A program made the position numbers and the translations under genes. The notes beneath the pieces were generated by a model. It made no database searches. It saw only the letters and a list, made by a program, of their open reading frames with translations, and was not told the DNA's origin. 64,000 nucleotides of DNA, taken from positions 310,001 to 374,000 of the forward strand of contig NZ_VUNC01000002.1 of the NCBI RefSeq assembly GCF_009695875.1. Direction: 5' to 3'. Origin of the DNA: Olsenella porci. Lineage in GTDB: Bacteria > Actinomycetota > Coriobacteriia > Coriobacteriales > Atopobiaceae. Numbering within the stretch: the first letter of the stretch is position 1; the number at the start of each line of letters is the position of its first letter. Shown one piece after another: positions 35,270-43,468 of the stretch.

Positions 35270-36286
35270 CTAGACGTACGGAACGTAGAGGTCGCCCAAC
35301 GTCGCCGCCATGACCGCCTTGATGGTGTGCATGCGGTTCTCCGCCTGCTGGAACTGGCGCGCGTGGGAGGAGAAGAACACGTCGTCCGTGACTTCCATGG
35401 CCTCGATGCCAAACTCCTCCTTGATCTTGGCGGCGTAGTCTGTCTCGGCGTTGTGGAACGCAGGCAGGCAGTGCAGGAAGATCCAGTCCTTGTTCTTGAT
35501 GTTGCTCACGAGCTCGGCGTTGACCTGATACGGGCTCATCTGGCGCACGCGCTCGGCGAACTTGGACTCCTCGCCCATCGCAGCCCAGACGTTGGTGTAC
35601 ACGGCGTCTGCGTCGCGGACCGCGTCGATGGGGTCGTTGGTAACCCGGATCGTCGCGCCACTCTCCGCCGCAAGGCCCTGGGCGAGGGAGACGATCTGCG
35701 GGTCGGGCTCCAGCTCCTTGGGCGTGGCATTGACGTAGTTGACGCCAAGAATTGCCGAAGTGATCATCAGCGAGTTCTGGACGTTGTTTCTCCCCTGTCC
35801 GCAATAGGCGAGCGTGATGCCGTCCAGCGTCCCAAAGTTCTCCTTGATGGTCATGAAGTCGGCGAGCATCTGGGTGGGATGCTCCCGGTCGGTCAGGCCG
35901 TTCCATACGGGCACGCCGGAGTAGGTGGCGAGGAGCTCGACGTGCTCCTGCTTAAAGCCACGGAACTCGATGCCGTCGAACATGCTGCCCAGCACCTTCG
36001 CGGTGTCCAGGACCGTCTCCTTGTTGCCCAGCTGGATGTCGTTCTTCCCCAGGTACTCGGGGTGGGCACCAAGGTCGATTGCTGCCGTGGTGAAGGCGGC
36101 GCGCGTTCGCGTGGACGTCTTCTCAAAGAGGAGGGCGATGTTCTTGCCCTCGAGGTAGTGGTGGGGAACGTTACGCCTCTTCAGGTCCTTGAGGTGCTCC
36201 GCAAAGCCGATGAGCCACATGAGCTCGTCCTTTGAGAAGTCCCTGGTGGAGAGCAGGTGCCTCCCCTGAAATACCGAATCCGTCAT
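35270..36286 (-). CDS. argF: Ornithine carbamoyltransferase
   Basis: 338 residues from the ATG at 36286 with AGAGGGG upstream (a TTG one codon earlier is possible). [12 protein letters not shown] binds carbamoyl phosphate, [11 protein letters not shown] and LPAFHN are family motifs, and [20 protein letters not shown] closes the chain. Either anabolic or catabolic; the adjacent permease and amidinohydrolase suggest catabolic use (citrulline to ornithine and carbamoyl phosphate). No carbamate kinase gene occurs in the window. Confidence 0.93.
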   Translation of the reverse strand: MTDSVFQGRHLLSTRDFSKDELMWLIGFAEHLKDLKRRNVPHHYLEGKNIALLFEKTSTRTRAAFTTAAIDLGAHPEYLGKNDIQLGNKETVLDTAKVLGSMFDGIEFRGFKQEHVELLATYSGVPVWNGLTDREHPTQMLADFMTIKENFGTLDGITLAYCGQGRNNVQNSLMITSAILGVNYVNATPKELEPDPQIVSLAQGLAAESGATIRVTNDPIDAVRDADAVYTNVWAAMGEESKFAERVRQMSPYQVNAELVSNIKNKDWIFLHCLPAFHNAETDYAAKIKEEFGIEAMEVTDDVFFSSHARQFQQAENRMHTIKAVMAATLGDLYVPYV

Positions 36287-36689
36287 CAAAAGCCCCTCTC
36301 AATCTGTACTTGCAAGGCTTGTCCCGACGGACGTCACCAGCCCTGGTGACCCCTCCAGACGGACAGGTTTGGGAGAGGTGCGCGCCGCCCCATCCCTGAC
36401 GATTCGAAGTCTACGGGGGCGACGGGAGGATTCACATGGCTGGACTGCCAAGCCGAGGGAGGGGCGTTTGTCAAAAAGTGAAAACCAACTCGCAGCCACG
36501 CCAGTCACGGAGAGGATACTTGACAGGAAAGCGGTGCGCTTTTAAGCGGAGAGGGGCGTAGTCCAACAGTGCGACCAACGCCCATGGCGATGGGAGCCCC
36601 TCACCCAGCGCCAGCCCCATCGCAGGGACGGCGGCGGCAACTGTCACGCCAACCCGCCAGGGGGGAGATGCCAGTCCGACTGGGCTGAC
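36287..36689. other. Regulatory interval between argF and the PucR-type regulator
   Basis: 403 bases with no supported gene. Both neighbours are on the minus strand, so this is a leader for argF and the tail of the regulator gene. It holds a perfect 18-base palindrome (listed separately) and an AT-rich patch around 36471-36545. Confidence 0.5.
36333..36350. promoter_or_regulatory. 18-bp operator-like palindrome upstream of argF
   Basis: GTCACCAG-CC-CTGGTGAC: two 8-base arms in perfect inverted order around a 2-base centre, 47 bases upstream of the argF start codon. The position fits a regulator site for the catabolic cluster; the adjacent PucR-type protein is the obvious candidate, but this is inference. 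A short RNA hairpin is the alternative. Confidence 0.65.
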
Positions 36690-37919
36690 CTAGCGCTCGG
36701 ACTCGCCCAGCAAGCCGATGCCCGCCGCCTGCCCATCGTGCCCCTGGACGCCAAGGGACATCAAGCTCGCGATGACGAGGAGGCGCCTGTCCGTCAGTTC
36801 CTCATCGCCTACCAGGGATTTGATCTTCCTCAGGCGGTAGCGGATGGTGTTGGGGTGCTGGAACATTGCCTGAGCCGTAGCGCTGACCTCTCCCCCGCAC
36901 CCCACGAAGGACCTGACGGTCTCCACGAGCTCCGTCCCGTTCCTCTCGTCGTAGGCCTCGACTCGCGCCCACATCATGGCGGCGGCACGCGAGAGGAGCG
37001 CGTCATCGCGGGCTGCGGCGGACAGCGCCGCCTCGCCCAGGTCCTCCCAGCCAAGCCACCTCTCCCGCTTTCCCGCGGCGACCTCGCATGCGTCCATGGC
37101 CTCGCGGAGGCAGAGGTCTCCCCGGGCGGCGTCTAGGCACTCCCCCGCCCCGCAGTACGCCTGGCCACCCGAGACGAACACGTCCCGCACCGCCGCAAGC
37201 GCCGCACGCTCCGACTCCGCCTCGACGGGGTCGATGCCGGGCACGCCAGCCTGCGACACGGACACGGCGCAGACGAGTCTCCTCTCGCATCTCACCACGT
37301 TGGCGCTCGTGACTTGGGGGAGCGACGCCACGACCCCGTCGAGGGACCGTTGGAGGGACGAGATGGTCGCCAGGAGCGAGAGCGAGTCTCCCCCGCGCGG
37401 CTCCGCGACAACAAACCAGACGCGGGGACCCACCGCGCCAAAGACCGAGAGCACCTGCGAGCAGGTCTCCTCGTCGCTTCTCGGATGGAGGAACCCCCGT
37501 ATCTGCTGGGTCTTGTCGAGAACCTCGCTGTCACGGCGGATGAGGTCGAGTGCCTGGTAGGCGACCTCCTCGTGATAGGCGCCATCGTAGGCGAACACGG
37601 GGACCCCCTCGCGGGAGCTCTCCTCGCGGACGGCGTCAGTGATGATCGGGTCGTACACGGTCTTGATGGCGACGCCCGCAACGTGGCGGTCTATCAGCGT
37701 AATGAGCGACCTCTCCGAGAGACGCTCGTTCCCGCTTGCGAAGCCCAGGTTGGTGAGGATGAGCTCGCCGGGGAAGTAGTTTGAGTAGCCATTGAGGTCT
37801 GGCGGGCAGTCGAGTATCCCCACGTTGCGGACCGAGCGGCGACCCGCCCCCTCGCACGGCGCGACGATGCGCACGTCCTTGAAGGCGGGAAGCGCCAGCA
37901 CGTCCGCAATCGTCACCAT
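36690..37919 (-). CDS. PucR-family transcriptional regulator
   Basis: 409 residues. N-terminal PucR sensory domain (ADVLALPAFKDVRIVAP ... YFPGELILTNLGF) and a C-terminal helix-turn-helix, FVGCGGEVSATAQAMFQHPN then TIRYRLRKIKSLVG, of the CdaR/PucR HTH_30 type at about residues 340-375. Family members activate or repress amino-acid and purine catabolism. It heads the leftward cluster with argF and the permease, so it probably controls that cluster. Confidence 0.9.
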   Translation of the reverse strand: MVTIADVLALPAFKDVRIVAPCEGAGRRSVRNVGILDCPPDLNGYSNYFPGELILTNLGFASGNERLSERSLITLIDRHVAGVAIKTVYDPIITDAVREESSREGVPVFAYDGAYHEEVAYQALDLIRRDSEVLDKTQQIRGFLHPRSDEETCSQVLSVFGAVGPRVWFVVAEPRGGDSLSLLATISSLQRSLDGVVASLPQVTSANVVRCERRLVCAVSVSQAGVPGIDPVEAESERAALAAVRDVFVSGGQAYCGAGECLDAARGDLCLREAMDACEVAAGKRERWLGWEDLGEAALSAAARDDALLSRAAAMMWARVEAYDERNGTELVETVRSFVGCGGEVSATAQAMFQHPNTIRYRLRKIKSLVGDEELTDRRLLVIASLMSLGVQGHDGQAAGIGLLGESER

Positions 37920-38017
37920 GTGGGCCTCCTCGCATCAAGTGCGTACACGAGGAGATAGTCTACGCGCCTGGGTCGCATCGCGCCCCGTCGGCTTTGCCGC
38001 CTTCTCGGCAGACGGTC

Positions 38018-38287
38018 CTACCAGGTAGTGAACTTCGCGTTGCTTGGGTTCCAGTGAACGTCACGGATGAAGTCGCTCAACTCATCCGCGCTCCCCTCTT
38101 CAAAGAGCTCCACGATCTTCCTGTGTTCGTCATTGGCCTTGCCGACGAGCTTTTGCGCCTCTTCCCTGCTCACCTGCGCGTAGTCGTGTCGTATGAAGTG
38201 ACGGTTGAGCTGGGAAAAGAGCTGGTGCAGCCGCTCGTTTCCGCACCTGCCAACAAACAAGAGCCCCGACCCCGCACGTGCGCGCGA
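38018..38287 (-). pseudogene. C-terminal fragment of a GntR-family (FCD domain) regulator
   Basis: The minus strand encodes FVGRCGNERLHQLFSQLNRH followed by IRHDYAQVSREEAQKLVGKA and DEHRKIVELFEEGSADELSD: the last helices of an FCD ligand-binding domain. About two thirds of the protein, including the DNA-binding domain, is missing. The break falls at 38276-38287, exactly where the first copy of the PIN-domain module begins (38288), so module insertion or rearrangement removed the rest. Confidence 0.7.
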
Positions 38288-38298
38288 AGGTCGGAACC

Positions 38299-38610
38299 AT
38301 GGATGTGAGAGAAGCCGTGAAAGCTGCCGCGCACTACGTGGCAGAGCTCGAGGGCCCCACTGGGGGCGAGCGTGAGGACGCTCCCGACGAGCAGATTCTG
38401 CGTGACATCCGATTCGCCGTGGAAGGCACCCGCTACGACGAGCAGAACAAGCGTTGGAGCATCGACGTCGGGTTTGCCCGTCCCTGGGACCAGGCGACGT
38501 CCTCCCCTCTTGCTGGCCTCGCTGGCTCGATGAAGGACAACCGCGCCTTCAAGACCGTGACCATCGATGACGCAACGGGCAAGGTCCTCGACTATGGCGC
38601 GAGCAGGTAG
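38299..38610 (+). CDS. Unknown protein paired with PIN gene, copy A
   Basis: 103 residues, MDVREAVKAAAHYVAELEGP ... RDIRFAVEGTRYDEQNKRWS then IDVGFARPWDQATSSPLAGL and KTVTIDDATGKVLDYGAS. The fold resembles small alpha+beta proteins that record 'new value' strands, seen elsewhere as short genes before PIN proteins; I know no named family. Frame is intact, but its ribosome site is weakened to GAAGG compared with AAGGAGG in copy B. Probably an antitoxin-like or immunity partner; inference from pairing only. Confidence 0.6.
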   Translation: MDVREAVKAAAHYVAELEGPTGGEREDAPDEQILRDIRFAVEGTRYDEQNKRWSIDVGFARPWDQATSSPLAGLAGSMKDNRAFKTVTIDDATGKVLDYGASR

Positions 38611-38614
38611 GAGA

Positions 38615-39076
38615 ATGCCCACGCGCGTTCTCCACGGTGCGGACATACTGGTGATCCTGACATACGGCGCCGTAGACCGCAGCTCCTTGGGCTCAAGACG
38701 CAGGGTGCGCGAATACATGCCCAAAGACTTTGACTTAGTCACCGATTTGGTTGGACGCTTCAAGCAAGCCATCGTCACTCCCAACGTGGTAACAGAGTGT
38801 TCCGACCTCTTCCACGATGCGGACGATGGACGCGAGAAGGCATGGCTCAAGGCGTTCCCGTAGTCAGACGAGGTGGTTCGCGTGGAGGAGTACGTCCCCA
38901 GCCGGAAAGCAGCGGACCTCGCCCAGTACGAATACCTTGGGGTTGCGGACTGTTCGCTACTATCGCTGGTGGACGACAATACTGCACTTCTCACGACAGA
39001 CGCCAAGCTCTACTACGAGGCAGCCCGGATTAACCCACACTGCATGAACTTCAATCACTACAGGAATTTCAACTAG
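38615..39076 (+). pseudogene. PIN-domain protein copy A, active-site mutant with premature stop
   Basis: Aligned with copy B at 41450. Where B reads LLDAN (Asp8), A reads LHGAD, losing the first catalytic acid. At codon 83 CAG has become TAG (38861-38863), cutting the protein at 82 residues; the downstream frame continues SDEVVRVEEYVPSRKAADLA to a natural end YYEAARINPHCMNFNHYRNF. The original C-terminus is thus preserved here but not in copy B. Dead gene. Confidence 0.85.
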
Positions 39077-39237
39077 CGGGACAAGACATCTTCATTGCTC
39101 CGCACGAGCGAGAATAACTCTCGGCTCCCTCAAGCTCATGTCGCTAACCCATTCAGGGTCGAATACAGACGACGCTTCGCTCCTGCCCAGCGACGCCACC
39201 GCCCAAGGCCGAGCTCCGGGCCACCCCCTCCCCCACC

Positions 39238-40554
39238 CTACTCCCGCGTGGAAATCGCCCTGACCTGCCCGTCACCCACGAGAAGCGTGTCGGCCTGATT
39301 GAAGGCAAAGTCGAGGTCATCGAGCTGGCCCTCGTAGGCGTCCGCGGCACGCGCGACCTCGTTCGCGCGGAGTAGCCGTTCACGGGCTGCCGCCTTCCTG
39401 CCCGCAAGGTCATCCTCGGCCGCCCTCGCCATGCGCCGCGGGCTCAGCCTCCCCGCCTGCCTGCCAACCTCGTGGAGCGCCCCGTCCACGGGGTTGCGGG
39501 CCTCGTACCCGTCGTCCTCCACCTCCGCGGGAATCAGCGGCCACCCGCCGATCCCGGAGATGCACCCAAGAAGCTCCTCCTCAACGGGCCCTATCACCGC
39601 TTCGTACTCGTCGTCGAGGCGCCTCGCCATCCTGCGGGCGCCCTCGATCCTCTCCCCCGAGTAGTCGGACTCTATTCCCATCGAGACGCGCTCCGCCATC
39701 CCCATGAGCCCGTACGCGCAGGCGGCGCGGGCCTCCAGGGACGCGAGCTCGTCGATCCTCCCGCGAATCGCTCCCTCGTCCGTCACCCTCCTGTCACCGG
39801 CAAGCTCCTCGCCCAGGCCGCGGATGGCAGAGAGATGATAGTTCCAGGCCTCGTTCGCGTCGTGACGGGCACGGTCGGCCATCAGGAGGGCACGCGAGCG
39901 CCTCTCGGGCGTGGCGAGAAACTCCCGCTGCCTCTCGCCGAGCATGCGCAGGTCGTCGAACGCCGTCTTGAGCGCCGCGTCGCGCTCGAGCCCCATCTCC
40001 CTCAGGACCTCCCCCACGCCCTCCTGCAGGGCCGTGAGCTGCCCGCTGATCTGGTTCATGTACGCCATGCCCACGGCGACGGCGCCCGCCTGCAAAACGA
40101 GGTTCGCCGCCCCCACCGGGGTGAGCCCCGCCTGCTTGATTCCTGCCATCGCGTTGAACCTGCCGTCCTCTCCAAAGCTCGAGAGCAGGTTCCAGCCGTC
40201 GCCCCCGCGCACGCAGAGGTCAGCCCAACCGACCCCCTCCGGAAACTTGACCACGGCCATGCCATGCTCCTGGACGGCCTGTCCCACGTTGGCGGCGAGA
40301 GGCACGAGGCCATCGAGGGCCGCGGCGGCAACCCCCGGGGTGGGGATGGTGACGGAGCGGCAGTGTCCGCCCTCGATGCGCGCGAGCTCGTCGGGACCCG
40401 CCCACGACACCACAACCTCGCCCGGATCGCTCGCGGCCGCGAGGTCCGTCCCATCGTCTCGCCCATCGACGGGAGAAGCGGGCTCGCTCCCCTCCCCATC
40501 GTCGTGGCGCCCGTCGTCATGGCTCCTGCTTCTCCACCAGCTCGCGATCGACAT
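39238..40554 (-). CDS. Conserved-looking protein of unknown function, 438 residues
   Basis: Starts MSIASWWRSRSHDDGRHDDG. A charged low-complexity N-terminus (1-45) precedes a region SVTIPTPGVAAAALDGLVPL then AANVGQAVQEHGMAVVKFPE and, further on, long helices rich in Ala, Arg and Glu (about 190-420) that look coiled. VLQAGAVAVGMAYMNQISGQ could be a short amphipathic helix. No catalytic motif or membrane segment is clear. It lies between the two PIN module copies. Codon use is like the host, so probably a real gene; function unknown. Confidence 0.65.
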   Translation of the reverse strand: MSIASWWRSRSHDDGRHDDGEGSEPASPVDGRDDGTDLAAASDPGEVVVSWAGPDELARIEGGHCRSVTIPTPGVAAAALDGLVPLAANVGQAVQEHGMAVVKFPEGVGWADLCVRGGDGWNLLSSFGEDGRFNAMAGIKQAGLTPVGAANLVLQAGAVAVGMAYMNQISGQLTALQEGVGEVLREMGLERDAALKTAFDDLRMLGERQREFLATPERRSRALLMADRARHDANEAWNYHLSAIRGLGEELAGDRRVTDEGAIRGRIDELASLEARAACAYGLMGMAERVSMGIESDYSGERIEGARRMARRLDDEYEAVIGPVEEELLGCISGIGGWPLIPAEVEDDGYEARNPVDGALHEVGRQAGRLSPRRMARAAEDDLAGRKAAARERLLRANEVARAADAYEGQLDDLDFAFNQADTLLVGDGQVRAISTRE

Positions 40555-41122
40555 GGCACACCCCTCGGGTCAGACGTCAGTGGGGCCATTATCCCACCCG
40601 CTCTGGTTGCGACGCACGGCTACGGACTGATTCGACGCCTCTCGTGCGAGCGGTTACACGAGGGAGAGAAGTGCCCCCGACCCTCTCCACGCATCTCCCG
40701 CCGGCATTCGGGGCACCACGGCCGAAAGGACGCGAACGTGACCGCAGGGGAGCCTAGACAGGTGAGATCCCGATGGGAGCGTCCACCCTTTTTCTAGCCG
40801 GTAACACTCCCTAGACTGAGCGACGCGCTCAATAGGCGCCCTCTCATGCCCGTGAGCACAACGCCAACCCTCCTGTCGGTAGAACGAATCCCGAGGATAG
40901 CGCTCGCCACCGACCCTCATCAGGCAGCGCGGCCCCAAGACGCGCATCGCTCGCGACGCCAGAATTGACTGACAACGCAATCAGGCCAAGTCCAGTGCAA
41001 GATTCACGCACGGGAACCGACAGTCAGGGAAAAGTCACCCCTCTCTTCCTTATCCTGAAAGGAGGGAGAGGGCTAGCGTGGGGCCGTATACTAAACGACG
41101 CCATAGCTTTCGAAATCTAAGG
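40555..41122. other. Intergenic interval with a decayed coding remnant
   Basis: 568 bases. On the minus strand at about 40845-40912 GERYPRDSFYRQEGWRCAHG can be read, a peptide repeated in degenerate form at 42100-42161. The last 30 bases hold the ribosome site AAGGAGG of the copy B operon. I see no intact gene. Confidence 0.45.
40849..40910. repeat. Degenerate repeat, copy 1 of 2
   Basis: CCCGTGAGCACAACGCCAAC through CTGTCGGTAGAACGAATCC aligns with 42100-42161 at roughly 80% identity by eye. Minus-strand translations share ERYP..S..RQEGWRCA.G, indicating two remnants of one gene or element. Confidence 0.7.
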
Positions 41123-41133
41123 AGGTCGGAACC

Positions 41134-41445
41134 ATGGATGTGAGAGAAGCCGTGAGAACTGCCGCGCACTACGTGGCAGAGCTCGAGGGCCTCACTGGGA
41201 GCGAGCGCGAGGACACGCCAGAAGAGCAGATTCTGCGTGACATCCGATTCGCCGTGGAAGGCACCCGCTTCGACGAGCAGAACAAGCGTTGGAGCATCGA
41301 CGTCGGGTTTGCCCGCCCCTGGGACCAGGCGACGTCCTCCCCTCTTGCGGGCCTCGCTGGCTCGATGAAGGACAACCGCACCTTCAAGACCGTGACCATC
41401 GATGACGCAACGGGCAAGGTCCTCGACTATGGCGCGAGCAGGTAG
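41134..41445 (+). CDS. Unknown protein paired with PIN gene, copy B
   Basis: 103 residues, MDVREAVRTAAHYVAELEGL ... EEQILRDIRFAVEGTRFDEQ, differing from copy A at only a few positions. AAGGAGG at 41119-41125 gives strong initiation. The stop lies four bases before the PIN gene start, so the two are co-translated. No DNA-binding motif is visible. Antitoxin or chaperone-like role is inferred from the two-gene layout. Confidence 0.7.
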   Translation: MDVREAVRTAAHYVAELEGLTGSEREDTPEEQILRDIRFAVEGTRFDEQNKRWSIDVGFARPWDQATSSPLAGLAGSMKDNRTFKTVTIDDATGKVLDYGASR

Positions 41446-41449
41446 GAGA

Positions 41450-41881
41450 ATGCCCACGCGCATCCTCCTCGACGCGAACATGCTGGTGGTCCTGGCATAC
41501 GGCGCCGTAGACTGCAGCTCCTTGGGCTCAAGACGCAGGGTGCGCGAATACATGCCCAAAGACTTTGACTTAGTCACCGATTTGGTAGGACGCTTCAGGC
41601 AAGCCGTCGTCACTCCCAACGTGGTAACAGAGTGTTCCGACCTCTTCCACGATGCTGACGATGGACGCGAGAAGGCATGGCTCAAGGCGTTCCTGCAGTC
41701 AGACGAGGTGGTTCGCGTGGAGGAGTACGTCCCCAGCCGGAAAGCAGCGGACCTCGCCCAGTACGAATACCTTGGGGTTGCGGACTGTTCGCTACTATCG
41801 CTGGTGGACGACAATACTGCACTTCTCACGACAGATGCCAAGCTCTACTACGGGCAGCCCGGATTAACCCACACTGCATGA
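41450..41881 (+). CDS. PIN-domain ribonuclease-like protein, copy B (C-terminus frameshifted)
   Basis: 143 residues from the ATG at 41450 (TAGGAGA upstream). Acidic residues expected of a PIN nuclease are present: Asp8 (RILLDANMLVVLA), Glu61 (VVTECSDLF), Asp112 (GVADCSLLSLV) and Asp129 (LLTTDAKLYY). Relative to copy A one base is missing after CTCTACTACG, so the last residues become GQPGLTHTA instead of the longer EAARINPHC... tail. The active site is intact, so it could still act as an endoribonuclease. Partner gene directly upstream. Confidence 0.75.
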   Translation: MPTRILLDANMLVVLAYGAVDCSSLGSRRRVREYMPKDFDLVTDLVGRFRQAVVTPNVVTECSDLFHDADDGREKAWLKAFLQSDEVVRVEEYVPSRKAADLAQYEYLGVADCSLLSLVDDNTALLTTDAKLYYGQPGLTHTA

Positions 41882-42099
41882 ACTTCAATCACTACAGGAA
41901 TTTCAACTAGCGGGACAAGACATCTTGATGGTCCTACCATGCGCTAACTGCTGGCTTTCGCTATTCTCACATTTCGTGGCTCCAATTTGCGCCCCCTACA
42001 TATTAGGGTTACTTTCTAGTGTCGCAAATCACTGTGGAGCGAACATCAGCGGGATTCCCTGGATGGTTGCTTCGGGTTGCTTCGGACTCACTCTAAATA

Positions 42100-42161
42100 C
42101 CCGCGAGCGCAACGCCAGCCCTCTTGTCGGCACAATGAGCTCAGAGGATAACGCTCGTCCA
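42100..42161. repeat. Degenerate repeat, copy 2 of 2
   Basis: Partner of 40849-40910. On the minus strand DERYPLSSLCRQEGWRCARG precedes a stop, compared with GERYPRDSFYRQEGWRCAHG in the other copy. Confidence 0.7.
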
Positions 42162-42179
42162 TCCTCGACTCATTAACGG

Positions 42180-42235
42180 CCCCTGACTCGTAGCCCCCAC
42201 CGATGCGGGGGAACTACCCGTCAGGGGTTTTGTTT
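42180..42235 (+). terminator. Two-tier hairpin terminator
   Basis: CCCCTGAC (42180-42187) pairs with GTCAGGGG (42220-42227), followed by TTTTGTTT. Nested inside is GTAG-CCCCC ... GGGGG-AA-CTAC (42190-42217). The U-run on the plus strand supports intrinsic termination of a rightward transcript, presumably from the PIN module about 300 bases upstream. Confidence 0.75.
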
Positions 42236-42961
42236 GCAGATGAGAACAGCGGGTGGTCCGAGGAGTGCTGCATGGCCTAATCGAACAGTCCACCAAGAAC
42301 GTAAAGACATTCCGTCATCCACGGGCCAGACCCTCACAAACACGAACGTATAGCGCTTTCCATTGACATCGCAGCAGCAGCCATCCACGTGGGATTTCAA
42401 CAGGAACGATACGTAGCTCGGAGCAGAACTACAACGGGAGAATTGGTGTTACGCCCCTTCGACACCCGTCCGAACGTGATTACTATCGGAATTCCTTTCC
42501 AGTCTCTTTGCGTAACGTTTTTAGGGTCTTGTCCTTCCGGGCCTTCCGACCATTTAAATTTTTGATAATTCCAGTCGGCAAGCCGTGCTTCTTTTCATAT
42601 GTTCCAACGGTGCAATCGCTTCGAGTTTTCCTAACATGTCCAAACATGAGAATCAACACCCTTCTGATTCAATAATGTATCTCGATGGTAAGAAAAATTC
42701 TTCTTCATTAATCCCGATTCTCTAGTCGGTAAAATAGTACCAGAGAGCCGACACGTAGGAATAACGCTGGCTTCAATCACATCCTAACTAGCCCGCCACC
42801 CGAACCAAACTCAAAACTAGCAGTAGCGGTAGAGAAGTAGAGGTTCGACGCCCGAATTTCCAACCATTGAAATGCTGGGAGGCCGCGGGGTAATATATCT
42901 ATAGTCATTTACCGAAGGTTTATGACACGGCCTGCCTCGGAGCCCGGAATCCGGGGCTTTC

Positions 42962-43465
42962 TCATTTTCTCCCACAAATGCCACAGTAGGTTCCATCGTT
43001 GCGTACACACTTTTGGAAGTATTCCTTGTTCGAGGGAAATGCGGTGCGGAAGCGGTACCTGTCACCATCCTCCTCAAGCACGACAATAAAGTACTCGTGC
43101 TCGATCTCGATGACGGACAGCACACGGCGGATTACGTCGCGCTTTCCCCGCCGTCTCAGCACACGGTAGGAACGGGACTGAAGGTCTCCCTGCACAACGC
43201 GCGGAATAAGCGGCAGGCAACTCGCCCGTCGCTCGCTGAAGCCCCCATCATGACCCCTGGTCACGTCCCACTTGTTGGTGCTTGAGGTTACCACATGGTC
43301 AAACGCCCACTTGTTGAAGCCACGCACGAGCTTGTTGTCCCACGCAACAATCCGCCGCTGGTTGAGGTGCTCGTAATAGTAGTCCCAAGCTTGCCGCTTC
43401 ATCTCCTCTTCGCTCCCGCAACCCGAGAAGTCTAGTAGCCCGTCTCCTCCTATCGTGTACGCCAT
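42962..43465 (-). CDS. Possible BECR-fold RNase-like protein next to DUF3800
   Basis: 167 residues. The C-terminal third, HEYFIVVLEEDGDRYRFRTA followed by FPSNKEYFQKC, resembles the ending of barnase/EndoU/colicin/RelE-like (PBECR) nucleases, where an RFxTxYP-type strand carries catalytic residues. The middle has a basic stretch RSYRVLRRRGKRDVIRRVLS. The N-terminus DYYYEHLNQRRIVAWDNKLV is not recognised. It starts three bases after the DUF3800 stop, with GGGGAG upstream, so the two form one unit. Assignment is tentative. Confidence 0.5.
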   Translation of the reverse strand: MAYTIGGDGLLDFSGCGSEEEMKRQAWDYYYEHLNQRRIVAWDNKLVRGFNKWAFDHVVTSSTNKWDVTRGHDGGFSERRASCLPLIPRVVQGDLQSRSYRVLRRRGKRDVIRRVLSVIEIEHEYFIVVLEEDGDRYRFRTAFPSNKEYFQKCVRNDGTYCGICGRK

Positions 43466-43468
43466 CGG

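Larger units (their letters stand above)
38288..39092 (+). repeat. Direct repeat copy A (805 bp) carrying a PIN-domain module
   Basis: This segment matches 41123-41926 almost base for base, starting at AGGTCGGAACC and ending at GACAAGACATCTT. The offset is 2835 bases, changing to 2834 after a one-base difference near 39020/41853. The homology starts just inside the ribosome binding site of copy B, so copy A has lost the first bases of AAGGAGG. Confidence 0.92.
41123..41926 (+). repeat. Direct repeat copy B (804 bp) carrying a PIN-domain module
   Basis: Second copy of the segment at 38288-39092. It has the intact ribosome site AAGGAGG and intact PIN active site but a one-base deletion near its 3' end. 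The two copies differ at scattered positions, so the duplication is not brand new. Confidence 0.92.
41927..42961. other. One-kilobase gene-poor AT-richer stretch
   Basis: 1035 bases without a supported gene. It contains the second copy of the degenerate repeat (42100-42161), a strong terminator (42180-42235) and, from about 42480 to 42720, sequence much richer in A/T than the flanks, which suggests foreign origin. I recognise no RNA gene or attachment site. Confidence 0.5.

Noticed and set aside
42830-42880. T-arm-like GGTTCGACGCCC resembling a tRNA 3' end or attachment site
   Set aside because: No matching stem, acceptor arm or cloverleaf can be built around it.
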